A stretch of DNA of 64,000 bases from Candidatus Babeliales bacterium (GTDB lineage: Bacteria > Babelota > Babeliae > Babelales > Chromulinivoraceae): assembly GCA_018062405.1 (NCBI GenBank), contig JAGOSF010000007.1:1-64000 (forward strand), written 5' to 3'. Positions within the stretch are counted from its first letter, which is position 1, and the number at the start of each line of letters is the position of its first letter. The position numbers and the translations under genes are program-made. The notes beneath the pieces are model-generated. The model saw nothing but the letters and a program-made list of their open reading frames with translations. It ran no database searches and was not told the DNA's origin. Below are positions 37,336 to 46,200 of this stretch, piece by piece.

Positions 37336-39063
37336 TTAATTAACAGCGCAAGGAGCTGGCATATCAAGATTTAATAATTCATAAATATCAGAACCAAGCA
37401 CCGTCCCTTTTTCTATTAAAAGTTTTGCTATACTTTCAATATCATGCTTATGTTCATTCATTAATTGTTTGCCACGCTCAGCACACTCATTAATAATAGC
37501 TTGAACTTCTCGTTCAATTTGAGTTGCAATATCATTAGGCATTTGATGAGATCGATTAAAACCAATATTTCGTAATGTATCTGACATTCCATAGACCGCG
37601 ACCATATCATAGGCTAAAGCATGCGCTTTTTCTAAATCATTTGAAGCACCAGTACTTAATCCCATTCCAAAAGCTTCTTCTGCTAATCTTCCGCATAGAA
37701 CTATAACAATCTGATTTTTCATATCATCTTGTGTATATTCATAAGATTCATACAATGGCAACATACGCATGACACCCAAAGTATTTGATCGTGGAGTAAT
37801 TGAAACTTTATGAACAATATGCGCTTTATCACAAAGAATCTCTGCCATAGTATGACCAGCTTCATGAATAGCTGTTTTCCATTTTTTATCATGGGATTGT
37901 TGCATACCAGTAATTTCACGACCAAGCGTAATATGATCAAATGCTAATTCAACGTCCTGCATAACAACTACCTGCCGCCCTGCATTAACAGCTAAAATTG
38001 CAGCTTCATTAACAAGATTTGCTAACTCTGCACCAGAAAAATTTATCGTCATTTGAGCAATTCTATTAACATCAAATTCTACAGCCGTTTTCACAGATTT
38101 TACAGCAATCTGCAATAATTCAATTCTATCTTTAATAGCAAGTTTAGAAACTTCTACTGTACGATCAAATCGACCAGGTCGAACAATTGCAGCATCAAGT
38201 AAATGAGCTCGGTTTGTAGCTCCAAGTACAATAACTGGATATTCAGATTTATCAAGGCCATCCATTTCTGCAAGCAAAGCATTAATTGTCTGATCATGCT
38301 CTCCATTACCACCAGAAGAAGAACGCTGTAAAGCTACTGCATCAATTTCATCAATAAATATAATACAAGCGCCATATTTCGAAGCTAAATTTCGAGCTTT
38401 TGCAAATAGACTTCGTACTCGCATTGCTCCAACACCAACATACATCTGAATAAAAGATGAACCATTAATACTAATAAAGGGACAACTAACCTCTCCCGCA
38501 ACTGCTTTTGCCAATAAAGTTTTACCATTACCTGGAGATCCATTCAGCAAAATTCCTTTTGGAACGTGAGCGCCAATATTTTTATACATTTTTGGATTTT
38601 TAATATAGGAAATAATATCTTGCATATCAGCTTTAGGACCAGACATACCAGCAACACCAGACAAATTAAAATCGATTTGACCTGGATAATAAATCTGTAA
38701 ACCTTCTTGCTCCATATTTGCATCTATCGCTTTCATTTGCACATAAATTAAAAAATACATATATGCTGCAAACGCTGCAATAGTACCAATCGTTGCAGTT
38801 GATCTATCTATAAAAGAATGAATCCCTTCTTTTGATTGAAAAAATTTAAAATCATTTTCTATTTTATCTGCCTTTTCAAACAGAACTGCTTTTAAATTAC
38901 TGAAAAAAGATGGGTCTTCTTGATGAACTGTTTTTTTAATCGCATCAATAGCCTTGCAAGCTTCATATAATTCAATATCAATATCAATAGACTTAAGATT
39001 GAAGACAGCCATTGTTAGTAAGCTCAACAATACAAAATTTTTTCGTGGTTTAAAAAAAACCAT
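37336..39063 (-). CDS. FtsH-like membrane AAA+ metalloprotease
   Basis: FtsH proteases pull membrane or soluble proteins through an ATPase ring into a zinc protease chamber. The 575-aa protein has an N-terminal membrane segment, a second one at about residues 91-110, Walker A GSPGNGKT (175-182), Walker B IFIDE (235-239), the second-region motif RPGRFDR, and zinc site HEAGH (400-404). The third-ligand motif appears as TGASNDLEKA. The N-terminal part between the two membrane segments is charged and longer than usual. Residue details fit FtsH but it is divergent, perhaps a second, specialised copy. It follows the membrane MutS-like gene by 12 bases and precedes the exported gene at 36591. Confidence 0.88.
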   Translation of the reverse strand: MVFFKPRKNFVLLSLLTMAVFNLKSIDIDIELYEACKAIDAIKKTVHQEDPSFFSNLKAVLFEKADKIENDFKFFQSKEGIHSFIDRSTATIGTIAAFAAYMYFLIYVQMKAIDANMEQEGLQIYYPGQIDFNLSGVAGMSGPKADMQDIISYIKNPKMYKNIGAHVPKGILLNGSPGNGKTLLAKAVAGEVSCPFISINGSSFIQMYVGVGAMRVRSLFAKARNLASKYGACIIFIDEIDAVALQRSSSGGNGEHDQTINALLAEMDGLDKSEYPVIVLGATNRAHLLDAAIVRPGRFDRTVEVSKLAIKDRIELLQIAVKSVKTAVEFDVNRIAQMTINFSGAELANLVNEAAILAVNAGRQVVVMQDVELAFDHITLGREITGMQQSHDKKWKTAIHEAGHTMAEILCDKAHIVHKVSITPRSNTLGVMRMLPLYESYEYTQDDMKNQIVIVLCGRLAEEAFGMGLSTGASNDLEKAHALAYDMVAVYGMSDTLRNIGFNRSHQMPNDIATQIEREVQAIINECAERGKQLMNEHKHDIESIAKLLIEKGTVLGSDIYELLNLDMPAPCAVN

Positions 39064-39074
39064 AAGCAGATTCC

Positions 39075-39103
39075 TTTAATTAAACAAATTCGCTTCTTTT
39101 GCC
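39075..39103. repeat. 29-bp direct repeat, copy 2 (3' end of mutS-like gene)
   Basis: Perfect match to 36562-36590. This copy covers the last eight codons and stop of the mutS-like gene and the start of the leader of the FtsH-like gene, including its AAAGG ribosome site. Confidence 0.9.
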
Positions 39104-40812
39104 ATATCCATAGCAACGTTCACCGTGCTTGCACCAGGACTCAACGTAAATGGATAGACCAATTTGCCTTCGGCATTTTTTATTGGAGCATCAGCTTTAT
39201 AGTTCATTAAACCAATATTTTGCTTACCAAGCTCTTTCAATGCATCAAAGTGTGTTGCATAAATAAACAGCGTTTGATGGTAGCTTGCTATCTTTTTAAT
39301 AAAATCATACGCAATCTTTTCACCAGCTTCTGCTGCTGTTCCGGTAAATAATTCATCAAGCGCAAAAAACAACTTTTGATTTGTTGGCAAGTTTTTAATA
39401 ATTTCAAGCAACTCTTGAGCACGTTTTACTTCTGAAGCAAATAGCGATAAGCCATTAATCAAATCATCTGAAATATTTAAATACGATAAAACAACATCAA
39501 ATTGCGTATATTCAAAATGAGATGCAGCTGCAACACCATACGTTTGACTCAGTACAATATTTTGTAAAATCGCACGAATCGAAGTTGTTTTGCCACCAGC
39601 ATTTGGACCAGTTAAAATCACGTGCTGATCTTGGATCAAGCTATTTGTCACTGCATGTGGCACTAACACGTTCCAGAAATCTTTTGAAATAACTTTTGGT
39701 TGAGCAGATCTAAGTACCTGAGAAAAGCAGAACTGTCGTTGACTATTTTGAGCCTCTATCATTTTTGTCGCAATCGCATTACATGCATCCATTTCTGCAA
39801 TTGATGCAAAAATTTGCGCTAACTGATTTTCATTTTCATACAAATAATATAAATATGTATGAACTGCTGATGGATCAAAACAATAATCAGTTTCATTTTG
39901 ATAACGACTTACCTTTAAACCATCTACCAAAGCAACACCTGCATTATCAGTGATTAAGCTCATTTTAAATTGCGTTTGAATATTCTCTTCAATTGACAAA
40001 AGTTCAAGATCTTCTGCAATATAAATTAATTGATTAAGAGCATGCATTTTTGATCGTTTTTCACCAGCTTTAACAAGGCCATCAGCATAGACGAAGGTAA
40101 TAAAAGCTGTGATTAAACCAAAATATAGTCCAGAAGCTATCGCATCGTAATTTCCTTTATAAACCACACCACCACAGTAACCTGTCGCACCCCACAGTAC
40201 TGGAAGCGCCAAAGACAACTCAAGAAATTCAACAGTCTTTGGAATTCGACTGGTATTCATAAATTTAACAAAACCATACAAAGGATGATTCGCATCTTTA
40301 AGCTGCTGTAATTGCGCAAGCTCTGGACATGTTTTATTTTTAAAACTAGTTGACATCAAAGTAATGATATCTTTTTCATATGGTACAACTGATTGCAATA
40401 TTGCTTCAACTTCTGATTTCAGATTAGGATTTTCTACTAACTGCCGAATAATATTTGATCGTAATGCAACAATGCCAGATTTATCAGTTGGGCTCACTGG
40501 TCGTGATAAAGTTTCACGTAAATAGGCTTTACCCATAACTGTTTTTGCCTGAAAAAAATCAGCTATTTCTGAAACATTTAAATCTTTATCGAGATTCGTA
40601 GCTTGTGTATAGACAATCGGTGCAACCTTACCCGGAACAACACTATGGTTAATTTGCGCCATAATGTTGATAATTTTATCATGGCCAGAATTATCGTCTA
40701 AAACTGGTGCCACAAAGCTTTTTTCATCAACTTCAGCAACTTTTGAAATTAGTTCAGGACTGGTAAAAAATAGAGATACCAGTAAAAAATACTTTAAATT
40801 TTCTTGATTCAT
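39076..40812 (-). CDS. Membrane-associated MutS-family ATPase
   Basis: The 578-aa protein has the MutS core but not the N-terminal mismatch-binding domain. A hydrophobic N-terminus (KYFLLVSLFFTSPE) looks like a signal or anchor. Lever/core helices follow, then two membrane segments at about 197-217 and 226-245. The ATPase part has Walker A TGPNAGGKTT (401-410), a LSLFASEVKRA signature and Walker B LFFALDELF (481-489). Similar MutS-like proteins with membrane helices are known from Bacteroidetes, with unknown role. It leads an operon with the FtsH-like protease. A DNA-repair role is doubtful; a membrane-linked ATPase is inferred. Confidence 0.8.
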   Translation of the reverse strand: MNQENLKYFLLVSLFFTSPELISKVAEVDEKSFVAPVLDDNSGHDKIINIMAQINHSVVPGKVAPIVYTQATNLDKDLNVSEIADFFQAKTVMGKAYLRETLSRPVSPTDKSGIVALRSNIIRQLVENPNLKSEVEAILQSVVPYEKDIITLMSTSFKNKTCPELAQLQQLKDANHPLYGFVKFMNTSRIPKTVEFLELSLALPVLWGATGYCGGVVYKGNYDAIASGLYFGLITAFITFVYADGLVKAGEKRSKMHALNQLIYIAEDLELLSIEENIQTQFKMSLITDNAGVALVDGLKVSRYQNETDYCFDPSAVHTYLYYLYENENQLAQIFASIAEMDACNAIATKMIEAQNSQRQFCFSQVLRSAQPKVISKDFWNVLVPHAVTNSLIQDQHVILTGPNAGGKTTSIRAILQNIVLSQTYGVAAASHFEYTQFDVVLSYLNISDDLINGLSLFASEVKRAQELLEIIKNLPTNQKLFFALDELFTGTAAEAGEKIAYDFIKKIASYHQTLFIYATHFDALKELGKQNIGLMNYKADAPIKNAEGKLVYPFTLSPGASTVNVAMDMAKEANLFN

Positions 40813-40902
40813 AGACAGATTCCTTTTTGAAACAATAAGATACGAAACATTGACTGTTTATATCATACTTCAAATAGGAAATGTTGACAAATGGCGTAGG
40901 TT

Positions 40903-41094
40903 TTATTTTTCTTCTTGATACTTGATGACGAAAACTGGGCATTCTTTGACCGATTGCTCGATAAGATCTTCATTTTCTTGCACATCAAAACCAGGCTTAA
41001 TATGCGAAACGTCCGTGACTTGAAACACTTTTGGAGCGATAAATTCACACATGCCACAGGTAATACACCCTGGCTCAATCCATAATTTTTTCAC
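40903..41094 (-). CDS. Single-cluster 4Fe-4S ferredoxin
   Basis: The 63-aa protein has the cluster-binding pattern C-x2-C-x2-C (CITCGMC) and a distant Cys-Pro (KECPVFVI), the layout of small one-cluster [4Fe-4S] or [3Fe-4S] ferredoxins. It carries electrons in the cytoplasm for unknown partners; no reductase or radical-SAM gene is adjacent. It sits alone between the mutS-like gene and the M23 peptidase gene, on the same strand. The short length is complete for the family. Confidence 0.85.
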   Translation of the reverse strand: MKKLWIEPGCITCGMCEFIAPKVFQVTDVSHIKPGFDVQENEDLIEQSVKECPVFVIKYQEEK

Positions 41095-41163
41095 AAAAAT
41101 CCTTTATATCAAGCAATCTATATCAATTCAGGATACAACTGCAACTGGCAAAAGGCAAGGCTG

Positions 41164-41817
41164 TTACAAACTATACCCTGGCAAATTTTTTGCGATCCAT
41201 GCATCATCAGAAGCAAATAAACAAATTATAGGATTAATGCGAGTATCGCCACGATAAATTTCAAAATGAAGATGCGAAGGATCACTCTTGCTATTTTTTG
41301 CAATAACGTGACCAGACCTACCAACCAATCCAATTTTATGACCACGTTTAACAGCCTGACCATGCTTAACCAATATTTTTTGAAGATGACCATACCGAGT
41401 TTTATAATATTTAAGATGGCCATACTCATCGTAAAAATCTAATTTTTTATGGGACATCAAAATCATATTGCCATAACCCTGCTTGTCATCACTCAACTGA
41501 GCAACTTCAATCACACCATCTGCTGGTGCATAAATTGGCGTACCTTCTGGAGCTGCCAAATCAAGACCGTTATGATGGCCAGATTTTCGAGGCCCAAATA
41601 ATGAACTAATCCAACATTCACAAATTTTAACCGGCCAATCAAAAAAAACCTGATCTTCGACAACCTCTGTCAAAAGCTTTTGAGCTTGTGCTGTTATTTT
41701 TTTAGCCCGCTGATTTTCGATCGACAAATCAGGATCACAGACCTCTTTATCAATTAAAAATATCGACTGAGTCGACAATAGCATCATAAAAAGAAATATT
41801 ATTTTAATAATCTTCAT
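41164..41817 (-). CDS. Exported M23 (LytM-type) peptidoglycan endopeptidase
   Basis: The 217-aa protein has a signal peptide (IIFLFMMLLSTQSIFL) and then a LytM domain. Zinc ligands are in HHNGLDLAAPEGTPIYAP (H-x3-D) and in SHLHFEIYRG (HxH), and VGRSGHV is the usual glycine-rich stretch. All catalytic residues seem present, so it is probably an active cell-wall hydrolase acting in the periplasm. Cross-link cutting fits with the PBP1A, UppS and MurG-like genes in the window. No LysM or SH3 domain is present. A GGGGGG site precedes the ATG, and a 406-base gene-free stretch lies upstream. Confidence 0.88.
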   Translation of the reverse strand: MKIIKIIFLFMMLLSTQSIFLIDKEVCDPDLSIENQRAKKITAQAQKLLTEVVEDQVFFDWPVKICECWISSLFGPRKSGHHNGLDLAAPEGTPIYAPADGVIEVAQLSDDKQGYGNMILMSHKKLDFYDEYGHLKYYKTRYGHLQKILVKHGQAVKRGHKIGLVGRSGHVIAKNSKSDPSHLHFEIYRGDTRINPIICLFASDDAWIAKNLPGYSL

Positions 41818-42108
41818 ACACCCCCCAATGTTTTGAAATATTAACCCTTCTATTCTTTATGACTTTATCACAAATAGAAATATTAATTCAAGAAAACAGG
41901 AGAAAGCAAAAGAAAGCGCTCAAGCCACACAGGTCTTTAGACAAGCAATGTTTTATAAAAAAACCTCTTATAAAATATGAAACCTTTGAAAAAAATCGAA
42001 CAATAAAATAAATAACATTTTATGAACAAAGAGAAACTGAAACAAACAGAAATTTAATAATTATTGAAATTTCAGCAAGCTATAGCTGGTTAATTAAAGC
42101 TCCTTTAT

Positions 42109-42158
42109 TAACCTATAGATTAACAAGTATTGCTGTTTTATTAACTTATAAGTTAACA
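42109..42158. promoter_or_regulatory. Two related 16-bp dyads, possible operator pair
   Basis: TTAACCTATAGATTAA and TTAACTTATAAGTTAA are 34 bases apart, each flanked by TTTA and CAA. The second is a perfect palindrome. Spacing of about three helical turns would put both on one face. No regulator gene is adjacent. Confidence 0.35.
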
Positions 42159-42178
42159 AAGAACTATTTTATACAAGC

Positions 42179-42216
42179 CAAACCTTTCTCAATAAGAAAA
42201 AGGTTTGGTCTATTTT
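42179..42216. terminator. Hairpin past the CPBP protease gene
   Basis: CCAAACCTTT (42179-42188) and AAAGGTTTGG (42200-42209) pair perfectly. The better T-tract (TCTATTTTTTAC) lies on the plus strand, pointing into the 3' end of the minus-strand protease gene. On the minus strand the T-tract is poor. It probably ends the protease transcript but could also stop a plus-strand RNA. Confidence 0.55.
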
Positions 42217-42223
42217 TTACTTT

Positions 42224-45200
42224 CTACTCGACGTGCGATCGTTCATAAAAGAATAACGAACTTGCAATAATCAATACAATTGCAATAAGCCCATCGAATG
42301 CTGAACCGCAATAAGCTGGGTCTATAATTTCTGGAATAACCATACAAATCATAAACACACCAGAGACAAGCGGCAGCAACGTCATATCATGCTGCAAGAC
42401 AAGATAGTACGCAACGAACACAACTGTTCCAACGACAACAGCATGCAATAACATCCATGAAATTGAAGAACCAAGTTGCATAGATTCTAACGCAATGAAA
42501 AACAAAATAGATGTTGCAAGCTGCGGCAATAAAGAAGTTGGAAGTAATTTTCGTACCGTCTTGAGCACAACAAACATTGCAATCATGAATGACAAAACAA
42601 AACTCAATCGTTTAAGGCAACTACCCGCAAAAGCTAAAAACGAGATCCAATGACCTGCTGATGAACAATCACCAACAGTTGGTTCAAGGTATGGTTGATA
42701 AAAATTGATCACTGAACTTGCGCCAAGAACCATGAACGCTACAGCTATCGACAACAATATTGCTTGTACAAGATTCGATTGTCTTGCACGAATAAAACCA
42801 ACAGCCCCAACTGATAAAAGAACTGAACAGAATAAAACCTGCCATGACAACTTTGAAACTAAGGCCAAAGAAAAACGGGTTAATTGATCATAAAATGGTT
42901 CTGCTGTTGAAAAAGATGCAATAACTGTAGGAAGACTGTTGAAAGCGTAGATGCAAGAAGTTATCGCCAGAAACAAAGCTTTATGTTGTAAAATTACAGC
43001 TCCACATTGAGAAACCGACAACCATCGTATCGCAAACATACAACCAAAAGCAGTTAACCCAATCAGAAGAAAAAATAAAATTGATTTGAAAAGATTAAGA
43101 TTTATTAATCTTTCCTGCTCTGCTCTATCCCAATCTTCAGGCACAAAAACAAACCGTGAAAAAGATGTCACGACATCACCTGATATTTTAACTTTGATTC
43201 GAGCTTGTCCACCATCACCAAAATCAAAAACTTTGGCATCTTGCACAACAATTGTCCAATCACGGCGATTATCAAATTTATCATTATTGACCGAAATCAT
43301 ATTCAAATCTTGACGATCTAAGTTATATTCTTGTGCAATAAAATCGTAGGCAATTTTTTCTGCTTGATCTTGATCTATATCTGCTCCAGCAAAATGCTCG
43401 GGCAATTTATGAGATGCTCGAATCACATGGCCAGCATGCTCTGACAAAGGCTTACGATCAACATGTTTATCAAGATGGCTGCTCGAAATAATAACCTGAT
43501 ACTCTTCACCTCGATCTTCGACCGCTCCAGAAAATTGCATGCAACCAACAACCCAATTTATCCCATAAAGATAGGACCCTTGCATAAAGTCATACGCTTC
43601 TTTTCCATATTTTTGCCAAATAAATCGACTGGCTTTCGAATTGCCATCATCTTGAGCAACGGCCATGATAGTCCAGTTTGCATCTAAATCTGCTCCAAAT
43701 TTATCGGCAATTGTTTGACGAGCAATTTCAATTGCCTGCGTTTTGGTAACACACAATGGATAAACATCGCTTTCAAATTTGTACAAACTCATCCATGCAA
43801 GAAAACCAAGCAGACCAAGTCCAACTGCTATTTTTTTATGTAAAGCAGGAATTGCTTCGCCAATTCTTCGTGGTTGAATAAGCACGGGAGTAGGCTCTGC
43901 TACAGAAAAAGCTTGGTTAAAATATTGAGCCGGCAAATTGTATAATTTTTTATTCATGACAAAAACTATCAGCGCTACCCACAACGGCAAGCCTGTCAAA
44001 ACAATGACCATAATTTTTGACCACAAAAGATTCGATGTAAAAATTGGCATCGAAAATAAAATAGCATCATAGATAAAATGTATAATAATCCCTGGTAACA
44101 AACCAAACTTAAGATACATCCACCCAAAAGCAAATGACATCGGAATCAGTTCAACCAACCGAGCATAAAACGGTTGATTTGGATAATTTGCATGAACAGC
44201 TCCAAAAATTAAGGCCTGAACTACAAAAATGACAATAAACCAAAAATTTTTATACTTACTCTTTCGAGTCAAAACAGCTGTCATAGCAAGTGGCAAAGCC
44301 CTGCAAACCACTTCTTCAAAAAAACCTGCGTATAAAGAAACAGCCAAAGCTCCAAACCATGGAAAATATGAGGCTACAACATTGGGGTCAAAAAGGCTGC
44401 CCGCTGGGGACCACCAGCCACAATAAGTTTTCATAACATAACTAAAAATTAACGTATACAAAAAGAAAAATGGAGTTGCAAGATACCCAAAAAACAGCTG
44501 AAGTAAAACTTCATAAGAGCCGAGTCCATGAATACTACAAGTCTGGAAAAATTGCACATGGTGTTTATAGATAAATCTGCCTGCAGCTTCAGCTACAACT
44601 AACGTTACAAAAATCATGGTAAACAAATAAAAAAATGTAAGAGATTGTTCAAAAATCTTCATCAAAACAAATGTTGATGATGATTGAACGGTATTATAGG
44701 ATGACCACCACAATGGAAAATCATTTAACCCGCGTAAAAACATTCCACCAGCAACAAGAAATGATGCTAAAGCGGATGATTTGATCAACAGATAGCTTCT
44801 TCTGTAGAAAAAAAACAGTCCAAACAAAGCAAACAAGAAAATGTATAATGATCTAAAAAAGAAACTACCGACCGATGCAAGCAAAGTATTTGCTGATCGC
44901 ATCTGTTGATACCTACGAATGAAATTATCAGGAACTTTTACCGATGGTTCAAATTTTGTAATAACATCACCACAAACCACTGCATCAAATCTATAAAACC
45001 CTTTTCCAATCACAAGATCGGTTCGTTCATACGTAAAGCTATGGTCGATACGGCCTGTATCTCGATTTTCACTATCATATTCGATCAGCTTATAAGACTC
45101 AAAATCTGGACACCAGTCACGTATCGATTTTTCTATAAGCTCTAAAGCTTCCTCTTTTGTTAGTGCTGCACCTGGAGCCTGTTCAGCTAATTTTTGAGCA

Positions 45201-45589
45201 AAGCCAAGTTTTTTACCTTGTGGAGAAAACCAGGTATGCATTTCAACAACATGCTTTTCTTGAAAAAATCGCACATGCCAATGGTAAGGATAGTAATAAC
45301 CAGACTGAAACATTTCGACAAAAGCATCTTTACCGCCAGCTTCAAGCTCAACAAAACATTGCAAATCATCTTCGCTATCAAACGAAGTGACATCATGATA
45401 ATCTTTAATATCCCAATTGAGTTCTGTTGCAAGCTGTTTTGCCTGAGTTAACACCTGCTCACGATCGACGGTAATCGAAAGGTTTACAAACGAAAAAACT
45501 TTATCGATATATTGATAAGAAAGAAAAGCTGCAGTTGCAGATAAACACGCAAAAATCAACCAAAAATTATATCGCCGAGTCAACACCAT
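42224..45589 (-). CDS. Large CPBP intramembrane protease with duplicated layout
   Basis: CPBP (CAAX/Abi-type) proteases cleave within membranes using Glu/His residues. The 1,121-aa protein is far longer than the usual 200-350 aa. Layout: N-terminal membrane anchor (10-25); a periplasmic-like alpha/beta domain (40-230); membrane domain with EEVVCR (425-430), FGAVH (462-466) and HFIYD (504-508); a second alpha/beta domain (about 600-850) alike in design to the first; and a second membrane domain (860-1,110) that lacks those motifs. So an ancestral unit seems to have been duplicated, with only the first half catalytic. Substrates are unknown. It is divergent from the DciA-like gene. Confidence 0.8.
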   Translation of the reverse strand: MVLTRRYNFWLIFACLSATAAFLSYQYIDKVFSFVNLSITVDREQVLTQAKQLATELNWDIKDYHDVTSFDSEDDLQCFVELEAGGKDAFVEMFQSGYYYPYHWHVRFFQEKHVVEMHTWFSPQGKKLGFAQKLAEQAPGAALTKEEALELIEKSIRDWCPDFESYKLIEYDSENRDTGRIDHSFTYERTDLVIGKGFYRFDAVVCGDVITKFEPSVKVPDNFIRRYQQMRSANTLLASVGSFFFRSLYIFLFALFGLFFFYRRSYLLIKSSALASFLVAGGMFLRGLNDFPLWWSSYNTVQSSSTFVLMKIFEQSLTFFYLFTMIFVTLVVAEAAGRFIYKHHVQFFQTCSIHGLGSYEVLLQLFFGYLATPFFFLYTLIFSYVMKTYCGWWSPAGSLFDPNVVASYFPWFGALAVSLYAGFFEEVVCRALPLAMTAVLTRKSKYKNFWFIVIFVVQALIFGAVHANYPNQPFYARLVELIPMSFAFGWMYLKFGLLPGIIIHFIYDAILFSMPIFTSNLLWSKIMVIVLTGLPLWVALIVFVMNKKLYNLPAQYFNQAFSVAEPTPVLIQPRRIGEAIPALHKKIAVGLGLLGFLAWMSLYKFESDVYPLCVTKTQAIEIARQTIADKFGADLDANWTIMAVAQDDGNSKASRFIWQKYGKEAYDFMQGSYLYGINWVVGCMQFSGAVEDRGEEYQVIISSSHLDKHVDRKPLSEHAGHVIRASHKLPEHFAGADIDQDQAEKIAYDFIAQEYNLDRQDLNMISVNNDKFDNRRDWTIVVQDAKVFDFGDGGQARIKVKISGDVVTSFSRFVFVPEDWDRAEQERLINLNLFKSILFFLLIGLTAFGCMFAIRWLSVSQCGAVILQHKALFLAITSCIYAFNSLPTVIASFSTAEPFYDQLTRFSLALVSKLSWQVLFCSVLLSVGAVGFIRARQSNLVQAILLSIAVAFMVLGASSVINFYQPYLEPTVGDCSSAGHWISFLAFAGSCLKRLSFVLSFMIAMFVVLKTVRKLLPTSLLPQLATSILFFIALESMQLGSSISWMLLHAVVVGTVVFVAYYLVLQHDMTLLPLVSGVFMICMVIPEIIDPAYCGSAFDGLIAIVLIIASSLFFYERSHVE

Positions 45590-45771
45590 AAGAATCCTTT
45601 TTTATTGAAAAAATTATCTGCTCAGCGTAGCAAAATTAAACAGCAATTCAAACAAAAATTCCTTGTAGCCGACTACCAAATTAACTAAAAATGCCATTAT
45701 TTTTAGCAAACTCTTTTATTTTTTATAAATTCAAGCAAACTAAAATAAGCACTTTTAAAAAGGTATTTTTC

Positions 45772-46200
45772 ATGGAAAACGTCAAAACAATTCTGGACTC
45801 ACTTTTACAACCAACAAGCAAGCAACAAGCTTGGAAACTTACTTTGATCAAAAATTGGCCTTTAATTATCGGCTCATTGCATGAAAAAGTTTCTCTTCAA
45901 AAAATTAATAACACCACCGTTGTCTTAGGCGTTTACGATAGCAGTTGGATTCAAGAATTGTATCTCCTTTCAAAACTGATTTTAAAAAAAATTAACAGCC
46001 AGCTCGACCAACCTCGTATCGAAACTTTACGATTTCAATGCATAGAAAAAAAAGAACAAATAGCTAAGTCAAAAAAAGTACAGCCTCAACAAGAAAGAAA
46101 ACTTTTCTTAAAACCACAAGAGTCAGCTGCTTTGCAAAAAATACAAGATCCACAACTGTCACAAGCTTTACAAGGATTTTTACAAAAATGTCAGCAATAA
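45772..46200 (+). CDS. DciA-like protein (DUF721)
   Basis: DUF721/DciA proteins help load the replicative helicase DnaB in bacteria lacking DnaC. The 142-aa protein has the KH-like domain pattern near the N-terminus: AWKLTLIKNWPLIIG and TTVVLGVYDSSWIQELYLL, followed by a basic Lys/Gln-rich tail. I chose the ATG at 45772 because AAAGG lies just upstream; the longer reading frame has no site. It overlaps the MurG-like gene by 13 bases. No dnaA or gyrB lies nearby to support the context, so function is by family only. Confidence 0.7.
   Translation: MENVKTILDSLLQPTSKQQAWKLTLIKNWPLIIGSLHEKVSLQKINNTTVVLGVYDSSWIQELYLLSKLILKKINSQLDQPRIETLRFQCIEKKEQIAKSKKVQPQQERKLFLKPQESAALQKIQDPQLSQALQGFLQKCQQ

Larger units (their letters stand above)
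41818..42223. other. Gene-free 406-base region with paired dyads
   Basis: No ORF of note is present. The region contains the upstream side of the M23 peptidase gene. It has a perfect 16-bp palindrome TTAACTTATAAGTTAA (42143-42158), a related imperfect one TTAACCTATAGATTAA (42109-42124) 34 bases away, AGCTATAGCT (42079-42088), and the hairpin at 42179-42209. The dyads could be operators for the M23 gene, though at roughly 290-340 bases they are far from it. Alternatively they mark a small RNA. Confidence 0.5.

Noticed and set aside
36562-39103. Insertion sequence or integrative element around the 29-bp repeats
   Set aside because: No transposase, integrase or terminal inverted repeats are present; only the direct repeat itself can be supported.
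39076-40812. Reading the MutS-family protein as a housekeeping mismatch-repair MutS
   Set aside because: It lacks the N-terminal mismatch-recognition domain and has membrane segments. The ATPase core alone does not support that role.
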